The position numbers were made by a program, and so were the translations under genes. Source: Physcocola sp002396385 (GTDB lineage: Bacteria; Bacteroidota; Bacteroidia; Bacteroidales; Paludibacteraceae). Taken from it: a stretch of DNA of 12,935 bases. The stretch lies in assembly GCA_946535435.1 (NCBI GenBank), contig CAMNDM010000071.1, forward strand, positions 1-12,935, read 5' to 3'. The notes beneath the pieces are model-generated. The model had not been told where the DNA came from, searched no databases, and saw only the letters and a program-made list of their open reading frames with translations. Below are positions 8,601 to 12,914 of the stretch, piece after piece (within the stretch, counting starts at the first letter, position 1; each line of letters begins with the position of its first letter).

Positions 8601-10288
8601 AGAAACTGACCAAAGAGGAAAAGAGGAAGGCTAAACAGGCGGAGAAGGAGGCTGAGGCCAAACGCAAGGAGGAAGAGTCTAAACCGAAGGTTTACGAACG
8701 TAAGAATATCCGCTTGCGCAAGGATAACAAGACACGTATCAGCCACCGACTCGGTACCACTAAACTGACGGTGACCCTGACCGATAAAGATGGCAAGGCT
8801 TATCCGGTCAAATTCAAGGTGGTCGACCAGAATGTCATTAACCTGATTGGTACGGAAGATGTCAGCAACCTCAGTTTGCGTGTGGTGGGGAACCAGAAAC
8901 AGCGTACGCCGCTTTCCGATGCCCTCGATCTTTCGGCCCGTATCCTGATGTCGGTTCGTAACCTTTCGGTTACTTACCGCGAGGTTGATGCACTTACGCT
9001 TACGGGCTATCATCCTGAGAGTGGTTTCCTCGGTCAGGACCGCAATGCCCCTGGCTATGACTTTACTTTTGGCTTCTATAAGGCCGACAAGTATATGAAG
9101 AAGGCTAAAGATCACGGATGGATGTTGGAAGACTCCGCTATTGTGACGAATCCGGTTATTAAAACCCGTGAACAGGACTTGCAGGTCAAGTCGTCTGTTA
9201 TTCCGTTCCCGGGTGTGAAAATTGACCTCAATGCCGCATGGATGAAGACCAGGGTCGACGATATCTACCTTATGTACGACGATGCCAATACCTTTACCGG
9301 GTCTTATTCTCGCACGCATATAGCCATTAAGACGGCTTTCAAGGGCAAGACATTGAACTCTAAACTTTTCAACAACTTCCTGAGCTACCGTCACCAGGTC
9401 CGCAGCCGTGTCAAGTCCGATTTCATCAGAAATACCGGTATTACCGATGCGGGTGAGTACCAAGACAAACTCTCGGCCAATTCCAGCGATGTGCTTGTTC
9501 CTGCCTTCTTGGCGGCTTATACGGGTTCGAGCCCTTCTTCGCAAAAACTCGATTTGTTGCCGAACATCTGGAGCATGTTGCCAAACTGGCGTGTGTCGGT
9601 TGACTTGCTTTCTCGCTGGGAATATATGCAGAACTATTTGAAGAGTCTGACGCTCAGCCACGCCTACAAGTGTACCTATAACGTGAACTCTTATTCGTCG
9701 CTTACCGACTGGACTGACTTGGGCGGCGGATATGGTGAGGTGGCGGGTACTTCGCCTGAACTCGATAACGGTTACTTCAGCACGCAGTACACGGTCGATA
9801 ATGTGAATATTAACGAATCGTTCTCGCCATTACTCGGTGCTGAGGCGACGCTGAAGAACAGCCTCATGCTCAAGGCCGAGGTGAAACGCTCAAGAACCAA
9901 TTCGCTCGATGTGAATGCGTTGCAGGTGGTTGAGTCGTATAGCAATGAATATGTCTTCGGGGCTGGTTACCGTCTCGACGATTTTGGGGCTATTGTCCGA
10001 CTCAGCAATAACAAGCAAAAGACTATCAAGAACGACTTGAACCTCCGTCTCGATGTGTCTTACAAACTGACCGATGCCTACATCCGTAAGATTGAGGATA
10101 TGTACTCGCAGTTGAGTAGCGGTATCAATTCGTTCATCATCAAGTTCAGTGCCGACTATGTGGTCAGCTCACGCTTGAATGTCCGTTTCTATTACGACCG
10201 CACGGCCTCTACTCCGAAAGTCTCTACTTCTTACCCTATGGTTAGCAGCGACTTCGGTATCGGTGTCAAGATTCTGCTCTCGAAGTAG
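2666..10288 (+). CDS. sprA: SprA/Sov, outer-membrane translocon of the type IX secretion system
   Basis: SprA (Sov in Porphyromonas) forms the very large single-chain outer-membrane beta-barrel through which T9SS cargo leaves the cell; in the known structure it works with PorV and a plug protein. The 2540-aa length fits the family (about 2400-2500). Visible features: signal peptide 1-27 (KKYF, hydrophobic core, VIA|Q); a Pro-rich linker; a conserved N-terminal DPSNV segment; the YIDDFEG motif at 842-848; a Ser run at 1185-1190 followed by an EF-hand-like loop D1203-E1214; NELRMVGFDEEGG near 1545-1556, ending in GGCAG at C1557 where I recall GGWAA in flavobacterial SprA; a Lys/Glu-rich stretch at about 1968-2008; and a C-terminus rich in alternating barrel strands ending GVKILLSK. 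The start is TTG at 2666: an in-frame stop lies 18 nt upstream, no ATG lies between, and only this start yields the signal peptide. Codon use is strongly biased, with almost no TTA, CTA or TCA. A strong terminator follows. The family call is firm; domain edges are approximate. Confidence 0.96.
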   Translation: MKSSLKKYFSPLAVVAAIAISASTVIAQPEADSQALPSPLPAPVPVVDAEKSSTDVASPDTGRLIYPLAKPEIVTYDDLQQKSPADLRDPSNVRHEVDYDPDNGYYIYRTKVGDMEVATPFVLDAGEYSEQSLKESMNAYWNEKNASNTDKGNKFSLEDMHVDIGPVGDKIFGEGGVSLKTQGSVDLTFGLKHTRRDNPTIAERNRKTNIFDFDTKIQLNATGKVGDRLKFNMNYNTEATFDFDQSLINLSYEGKEDNIIKKVEAGNVTLPLSTQLITGANALFGVRTDMQFGKLRVSALAAQQQSERKNISTKGGAQTTEFEIKAADYEANRHFFLSQFFYDNYDEWMSKAPTNASGVVINKVEVWVTSTSSSAEKTTRNVIAFTDLGEPESNPSKVNPNNSANKLYSTLNSGENVGIRNYGSNQLEMVQYNGKYLENGIDYEVVNSARMLSPDEFKFNPYLGTVSLRSTLNPSDVCAVAFQYTYKGKSYKVGELSTDRVSSDSTSSTLFVKLLKSTSNSPSNPRLWKLMMKNVYSLAAYNVSPEKFKLDIEYYYSNDSISSYLKYLPISNIKKTPLIKVLNLDRLNSKHKAVSDGYFDFVDGYTVDATNGRIYLPSVEPFGSGLINKIDDKELAKQYAFTELYELTQSDAKEYAEKDKFILTGEYRSSSGSQIRLGATNVPRGSVKVSAGGRTLVENEGYTVDYNMGVVTILDEVALSSNTPINVSLESESFFDTQRKSLLGTTLQYDFNDHFTFGGTLMHLNEKPYTQKVSYGDEPISNTIWGLNAAYNTPSQWLTDMVDKLPLINATVPSSIAVSGEFAQLIPGHAAAVDGEGNGVSYIDDFEGTKSSINIMSPLAWSLASTPVVSDATYVGNKFIRESDAVWGSKLTGVKGHLGYGMNRAHFAWYRIDQVLNNKSKDTPKSLANDNDEMSNNLVRIVHENELYPLKQRVYGESSILPTLNLSFYPQERGPYNFDISGLNADGTLANPETRWGGIMRKIENSDFNKANVAYIEFWMMDPFDEFTLARNPNVNLSSGKLVFNLGEVSEDILKDGRISFENGMPTNDMANVVDTTIWGRVPRIQAITYAFDNANIEQQDVGLDGLSTYDEHQYEIYKFYLNEIKKKLNSSALARFDADIHSPLNDPAGDNFSHFLGDQYALGNGADMGILYRYKYYNGMEGNSSSSSSNYSSSTNAPDVEDLNGDHTLNEKEQYFEYVVDIDKHILENESQWASHFIASKVSTNQELKDGNVYPVTWYQFKIPIDAYNRKEGSISNFQSIRYIRMYMTGFSTETHLRFGAMNLVRTDWRVYSQNKNLFEASYNDGIDSNGGSGSISVSSVNIENDADKSPVPYDLPPGVSRVIDPSQTQVREENEQSMLISLDSLGTKQARAVYKKTSLDMRRYERLRMFVHAEDKDELLNPTGNNHLFLFLRMGSDLTENYYEYQIPLTITPRGSRDKYAIWPESNNIDFAFSTFTNLKKQRDKAKAAGRVHINERYTENDRTNGNLITVIGTPSFGEITAMMIGVRNEDKVMHSADIWVNELRMVGFDEEGGCAGLGNLGIVFSDLGSISLGGRVEQAGFGSIEDNVDSRRTDDYYEYNFSANVQLGKLFPEKAKVNLPFSYTLEKTVSKPKYDPLNSDLTLEESIENQTSERAKDSVRDMSVTTTTFHSYTLNNVRVGITSEKPMPYDPANFSFSLGYNETTEKSPEVQYDVTRNYNGLLNYSYNLNLKPVEPFKKAKLFKSNYLKLIREFNFNYLPNSYTFSTNMKRYYNEVQLRDYTTVIEHDTTFPYLAWDKDWTWSRTSDIKWNLSRSLKLSFSSAMNSQIDEIFRDENGNYRDVPVNKSYLREVNADDWYERWKDTVWSSIKHFGTPIEYNQRFTANWNIPINKLPYLDWVTSNAQFASDYTWDRGAETLLGQRSETGNIAFSKRQWNGDVRFNFETLYNKSNYLKEINKRFSNNKPRTGKKGPAKDDKKLTKEEKRKAKQAEKEAEAKRKEEESKPKVYERKNIRLRKDNKTRISHRLGTTKLTVTLTDKDGKAYPVKFKVVDQNVINLIGTEDVSNLSLRVVGNQKQRTPLSDALDLSARILMSVRNLSVTYREVDALTLTGYHPESGFLGQDRNAPGYDFTFGFYKADKYMKKAKDHGWMLEDSAIVTNPVIKTREQDLQVKSSVIPFPGVKIDLNAAWMKTRVDDIYLMYDDANTFTGSYSRTHIAIKTAFKGKTLNSKLFNNFLSYRHQVRSRVKSDFIRNTGITDAGEYQDKLSANSSDVLVPAFLAAYTGSSPSSQKLDLLPNIWSMLPNWRVSVDLLSRWEYMQNYLKSLTLSHAYKCTYNVNSYSSLTDWTDLGGGYGEVAGTSPELDNGYFSTQYTVDNVNINESFSPLLGAEATLKNSLMLKAEVKRSRTNSLDVNALQVVESYSNEYVFGAGYRLDDFGAIVRLSNNKQKTIKNDLNLRLDVSYKLTDAYIRKIEDMYSQLSSGINSFIIKFSADYVVSSRLNVRFYYDRTASTPKVSTSYPMVSSDFGIGVKILLSK

Positions 10289-10351
10289 TTGCAGTCGCGC
10301 TGGCGCTCTTTATTCGGGGCGTGCTGTCTTCTGCGCTTAATATGGTTAAAC

Positions 10352-10395
10352 AATACGGGGAATGTCTAAAATTAGGCATTCCCCGTATTCCTTTT
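10352..10395 (+). terminator. Strong intrinsic terminator after sprA
   Basis: AATACGGGGAATG (10352-10364) pairs perfectly with CATTCCCCGTATT (10377-10389). Three further pairs (one U-G) extend the stem to 16 bp around a 6-nt loop, followed by CCTTTT. It sits 63 nt after the sprA stop. The stem is nearly symmetrical, but the T-run is on the plus-strand side only, so it should mainly stop sprA transcription. Confidence 0.85.
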
Positions 10396-10396
10396 G

Positions 10397-10540
10397 TCTC
10401 CTATAGTCTTTAATATACCGGTAGCAGATAGCCAACTTCCACATCAGGTTTTGAACACGAAACGCACGAATTCCGCCCGGCTTTCGCCGTGCTACAGGTA
10501 GCGCTCATGTGGGCAGTAAACCTATCCCTTGCCAATAAGC
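10397..10540. other. Non-coding spacer with small hairpins
   Basis: No plausible gene is seen here. Two tiny palindromes are present: CGGC-TTTC-GCCG at 10478-10489 and GCTACAGGTAGC at 10491-10502. They may be a worn copy of the hairpin elements that follow, but neither has the GGA/GTA closing triplet of that family, so the link is tentative. Confidence 0.4.
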
Positions 10541-10615
10541 AGCCTGGAAGGCTAAACTTTTGGTAACCGGGATTCCGTTCGGGGTAGAAATGCCGTTTTC
10601 GTAGCGGAAATAAGT
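10541..10615 (+). repeat. GGA-loop hairpin module, unit a
   Basis: The unit begins with AGCCT-GGA-AGGCT (10541-10553). Ten nt later comes TAACCGGG (10564-10571), which opens a second small bulged stem, AAC(c)GG-GATT-CCGTT (10565-10579). The 75-bp unit ends where the next AGCCT hairpin starts. The hairpin is preceded by AATAAGC; unit b has AATAAGT at the same place, which supports a true repeat unit rather than a chance palindrome. Confidence 0.65.
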
Positions 10616-10680
10616 AGCCTGGAAGGCTATACTTTGGTAACCGGGGGTATCGCCCACGGTTAGACCCATCTCCACCCCTC
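10616..10680 (+). repeat. GGA-loop hairpin module, unit b
   Basis: A second AGCCT-GGA-AGGCT (10616-10628) is followed after 9 nt by TAACCGGG (10638-10645). The second stem here is AACCG/CGGTT plus GGG/CCC around TATCG (10639-10661), with one internal mismatch. The first 30 bases align closely with unit a; the rest has diverged but keeps a foldable second stem. Confidence 0.65.
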
Positions 10681-10714
10681 AGCCTGGAAGGCTGTACCTT
10701 GCCTTATATGCCCC
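10681..10714 (+). repeat. GGA-loop hairpin, unit c (short)
   Basis: A third AGCCT-GGA-AGGCT (10681-10693) follows unit b directly. It lacks the downstream TAACCGGG and runs after about 20 nt into the composite element at 10715. It looks like a truncated unit. Confidence 0.6.
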
Positions 10715-10832
10715 CCGTCTGGAAGACGGTATCTCCATAACCGGGTATGTTGAAATGGCTCCGCTGTTTCAACGTGCCCGGAACCTGGCATGGACTATGT
10801 GCGTTTGGAAAACGCTACGAGCCAACCCTGTT
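10715..10832 (+). repeat. Composite three-hairpin element, copy 1
   Basis: Three hairpins in order: CCGTCT-GGA-AGACGG (10715-10729); a 19-bp stem with a TCC loop at 10741-10781, opened by the TAACCGGG at 10738-10745; and GCGTTT-GGA-AAACGC (10801-10815), then GAGCCAACC. A second copy, roughly 80% identical by hand alignment, is at 11591-11709 in the same orientation. The stop of the 85-aa gene on the minus strand lies 63 bp to the right, so the element would form part of that gene's 3' region if transcription reads through. Function is unknown; a REP-like element or a transcript-end structure are both possible. Confidence 0.75.
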
Positions 10833-10895
10833 TTGTGGCGAGCCCTGAAAATACAGCACAATCCTCGTGTTCACTCTTTTCCTGTGTTGGTACTG

Positions 10896-11153
10896 TTATA
10901 GCCCCGATACCTCGAAAGCGCGTCCCTCGGACAAACCCTCCCAGGCTGGTTCTTCTTTTTTTAGTTTGTAGCGGATTATTTTCACACCATTGCGTTCCAC
11001 TTCGTCGAGTTGTTCGAACTCCGATGCCATTACAGCGCCAATTTCGCCGGCTGAGCCCTGGCGGTACACTCTTGCTCCCTGATTCTCTGTTCTGGGGTCG
11101 TTGCTCGTCCTTTTTAGTTCGTAATAGACTATTCTTGCTTCAAAATCTGCCAT
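10896..11153 (-). CDS. Small protein of unknown function (85 aa)
   Basis: I do not recognise this family. The product is charged, has no signal peptide or membrane segment, and is likely cytoplasmic. Two similar strand-like stretches, ARIVYYELKR near residues 6-15 and VKIIRYKLKK near 57-66, may be two edges of a small beta fold or a weak internal duplication. A Gly/Ala stretch (GSAGEIGAVMAS) sits between them and may form a turn and helix. I take the ATG at 11151-11153, preceded by AT-rich ATTAACAT and by a plausible promoter about 60 nt upstream. The gene stands alone, in a spacer full of repeats and between the two copies of the composite element. Codon use and amino acid makeup look like a real gene; the opposite-strand frames give low-complexity, Cys/Ser/Leu-rich translations instead. 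Confidence 0.7.
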   Translation of the reverse strand: MADFEARIVYYELKRTSNDPRTENQGARVYRQGSAGEIGAVMASEFEQLDEVERNGVKIIRYKLKKEEPAWEGLSEGRAFEVSGL

Positions 11154-11212
11154 ATGTTAATGTTTTATAGGTTAATAGGTGGCTTCAAAACAGCAAAAAC
11201 CACTTTCTAACC

Positions 11213-11242
11213 TAAAGATAGATATAATTTGGGAACTACAAA
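11213..11242 (-). promoter_or_regulatory. Candidate promoter for the 85-aa gene
   Basis: On the minus strand TTTG (11239-11242) is followed after 18 nt by TATCTTTA (11213-11220), one base off TAnnTTTG. The predicted leader is about 50-55 nt. Spacing is slightly short of the usual 19-21. Confidence 0.42.
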
Positions 11243-11402
11243 ACTATTTGTCGTACTACTTGTGCGTTTGTTTCCAAACTCTTTTTTTGTCGTTCTTGTG
11301 TGGGTCCAGGTGCTACCCGTTGCCATCTGTAATATTGCATTCCCAAGGTACTGCCTTCCTAGCTATTGTTCTAATTGGCCTGTAGGATTATCCTTTGCCG
11401 TA
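11243..11402. other. Spacer without a recognisable gene
   Basis: Together with 11161-11242 and 11403-11590 this forms a gap of about 550 bp between the two minus-strand genes. Frames that stay open here on the plus strand give composition unlike a protein and run through the hairpin repeats. I see no RNA gene. The right part of the gap holds the repeat units listed separately. Confidence 0.5.
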
Positions 11403-11426
11403 TCGTCGCCCTCCGTCTGGAAGACG
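11403..11426 (+). repeat. Degenerate CCGTCT hairpin preceded by TCGT
   Basis: CCGTCT-GGA-AGACG lies at 11413-11426 with the last pair broken (T for G at 11427). TCGT at 11403-11406 precedes it by the same short spacing found at the other CCGTCT hairpins at 11512, 11591 and 12925. It appears to be an eroded family member. Confidence 0.55.
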
Positions 11427-11485
11427 TCCCTTCCAATCCAGTCACCTCATAGTCGTTATCTGCAATCTGTTTCTTGCCAGTCAAC

Positions 11486-11531
11486 TGTCTCTTATTTTGT
11501 TTCGTTGCAGCCCGTCTGTAAGACGGTACCT
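11486..11531 (+). repeat. 79-bp-period repeat, first block with CCGTCT-GTA hairpin
   Basis: The block runs from TGTCTCTT through TCGT (11502-11505) to the hairpin CCGTCT-GTA-AGACGG (11512-11526). It aligns with 11565-11610 at a constant 79-bp offset, with about eight differences in 46 positions and none in the hairpin itself. No TAACCGGG follows. Confidence 0.65.
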
Positions 11532-11564
11532 TTAAACTTAGTCCAATCTCCTTACCTGTTCATC

Positions 11565-11610
11565 TGTCACTTGTTTTGTGTCGTCTCAGCCCGTCTGTAA
11601 GACGGTATCT
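11565..11610 (+). repeat. 79-bp-period repeat, second block
   Basis: This block repeats 11486-11531, with TCGT at 11581-11584 and the identical hairpin CCGTCT-GTA-AGACGG (11591-11605). Unlike the first block it continues into the composite three-hairpin element. Confidence 0.65.
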
Positions 11611-11709
11611 CGATAACCGGGTATGTTGGAATGGCCCCCGCCATTCCAACGTGCCCGGCTGCCCGCACGAGCAATGTGCGTTTGGAAAACGCTACGAGCC
11701 AACCTTGTT
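11591..11709 (+). repeat. Composite three-hairpin element, copy 2
   Basis: Order as in copy 1: CCGTCT-GTA-AGACGG (11591-11605); TAACCGGG (11614-11621) opening a 19-bp stem with a CCCC loop (11617-11658); and GCGTTT-GGA-AAACGC (11678-11692), then GAGCCAACC. The stem arms differ from copy 1 at paired positions in a way that keeps pairing. The conserved sequence runs to the TAA stop (11708-11710) of the leucine-rich repeat gene on the minus strand, so in that transcript the hairpins would begin within a few bases of the stop codon. Confidence 0.75.
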
Positions 11710-12805
11710 ATAGTGCAACCTTTAGCGTTTGTGCTCCCGCCTTAACCAAATAAATACCTGATTGTGGCACTGTTATTTGTGCCTCTCCGTTCATAGTTCT
11801 GACTTTGCCAATCAGCTTTCCTCCCACCTCGTAGACCTCAATGTCAGCGTCCGCGTTGCGGACAAAAATAATAAGTCCCGAGGTATGCACCATCGTGCCT
11901 TCTGTTGCTGCAACCGCCTCTGTGCTTGAATCTTCTTCCTGTATCACTGTCCAGCCATCAGGTATGTGAGTCTCCCCATATATCTTCGGCAAGTTCTTAG
12001 GACAGATAAAAGTCCCGTTTTTGGCAACATTATCAGTCCAACTATAGGTATAGGGTGAAGAGAAACCCCAGTCTGTAAATGCTACTTTGATGCGAGAAAG
12101 GTTTTTGCATCCGTAAAACATAAAGCTATAGCAAGCTTTTTCTAATTTGGGCGCAGGTAGTTCTGGTGCTTGAGTGAGGCTTTCACAATCTTCGAACATA
12201 TATTGGTAGCAGTTGTTTGCCAATGTTGTTGCCGGTAGTTCTGGCGCTTTTGTCAGACTTGAGCACCCCATAAACATTCCTTGGTAGCAACTTTGTGTTA
12301 ATTGTGTAGCTGGCAGTTCAGGTGCCTGTTTCAGATTCTCGCATTTTAAAAACATACACTGATAGCATCTTTCTGCTAATTGTGTTGCCGGCAGTTCCGG
12401 TGCCTGTGTCAGACTGGTACAATCTTGGAACAGACTATAGAAACAATAGTCGTATGGAATGGTTTTTCCTTCCCCGTTTCCGTCTACCAGACTCATCACG
12501 CTTCCGCTGGCGGCAATTAACCCTGTCATACTGAAATTTAAATAGCTTGTCCATGATGGCTTTTTGTCTGGCTCTTCTCCTTTCAGTAGTGCCCGGTCTC
12601 CTTTTGACAGGCTAACGGGTTCGTTTGTCAGTTGTTTCCAGGTCTCGCCGTTGTCTAATGAGTAAAAAATGTTCCAGTTAATATCGTTCTCTACTATCCA
12701 GAACGACGAATTGTCTTCCTCGGCTGTAAAGGTGAGGTAGTTGGCGGCAAATGTGGTGCAGCAGAGTGCTAGCTGCAAGTACAATAAAATGAAGAGTTTT
12801 TTCAT
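11708..12805 (-). CDS. Secreted BspA-like repeat protein with a T9SS-like C-terminal domain
   Basis: The 365-aa product begins with a type I signal peptide (KK, hydrophobic core, TTFA near residues 17-20). An N-terminal region (about 22-128) contains a YSLDNGETW stretch and resembles the leader part of a protein group common in gut Bacteroides and their phages. Four 26-residue repeats follow at 132-157, 158-183, 184-209 and 210-235, with the pattern L(T/K)xAPELPAxxLxxxCYxxMFxxC, a variant of BspA/treponemal leucine-rich repeats. A cap ends in NGTFICPK and IPDGWTVIQEED (263-292). The last about 60 residues (IEVYEVGGKLIGKV, then SGIYLVKAGAQTLKVAL) resemble the type A sorting domain of T9SS cargo or a related Bacteroidales C-terminal domain. 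Inference: exported by Sec, then possibly by the T9SS, to the surface, perhaps for adhesion. It is monocistronic, with its own -7 box. Cysteine recurs in each repeat, but there is no good lipobox. Confidence 0.85.
   Translation of the reverse strand: MKKLFILLYLQLALCCTTFAANYLTFTAEEDNSSFWIVENDINWNIFYSLDNGETWKQLTNEPVSLSKGDRALLKGEEPDKKPSWTSYLNFSMTGLIAASGSVMSLVDGNGEGKTIPYDYCFYSLFQDCTSLTQAPELPATQLAERCYQCMFLKCENLKQAPELPATQLTQSCYQGMFMGCSSLTKAPELPATTLANNCYQYMFEDCESLTQAPELPAPKLEKACYSFMFYGCKNLSRIKVAFTDWGFSSPYTYSWTDNVAKNGTFICPKNLPKIYGETHIPDGWTVIQEEDSSTEAVAATEGTMVHTSGLIIFVRNADADIEVYEVGGKLIGKVRTMNGEAQITVPQSGIYLVKAGAQTLKVAL
12101..12412 (-). repeat. Four 78-bp tandem coding repeats
   Basis: Four in-frame 78-bp units encode the 26-aa BspA-like repeats (residues 132-235). 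APELPA is conserved in all four and CYxxMFxxC closes each. The fourth unit is followed by a degenerate LSRIKVAF start of a fifth. Such arrays can gain or lose units by recombination. Confidence 0.85.
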
Positions 12806-12831
12806 ATTTGTGTTTTTATAAATTAACTACA

Positions 12832-12839
12832 CAAAGTTA
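12832..12839 (-). promoter_or_regulatory. Candidate -7 box for the BspA-like gene
   Basis: TAACTTTG on the minus strand matches TAnnTTTG perfectly and lies 26 nt upstream of the ATG at 12803-12805. The upstream element is weak: a TTG lies about 22 nt further up. The predicted leader is short (about 20 nt) and AT-rich, as is common in Bacteroidetes. Confidence 0.55.
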
Positions 12840-12914
12840 TCAAAATATCGTCATTTTTTCTCAATTAATGGTTGATTTTCCTTCCTGTTCCTTTTCCCTT
12901 CCTTACTTGCAGTT

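Noticed and set aside
10352..10395. Terminator hairpin as another member of the GGA/GTA hairpin family
   Set aside because: It has a long GC-rich stem, an AT loop and a T-run, and no GGA/GTA centre, so it is better explained as an ordinary intrinsic terminator.
10790..11600. Plus-strand open frames in the repeat island (10790-11170 and 11229-11600)
   Set aside because: They run through hairpin repeats or opposite the 85-aa gene, are rich in Cys, Ser, Leu and Phe, and lack plausible start contexts.
10541..11709. CRISPR array
   Set aside because: Repeated units are short palindromes of 13-15 bp with different sequences and uneven spacing. There are no uniform spacers and no cas genes in the window.
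12743..12805. Lipoprotein signal in the BspA-like protein (two cysteines at residues 15-16)
   Set aside because: The residues before the cysteines are LAL, not a normal lipobox, and a better type I cleavage site follows at about residues 20-21.
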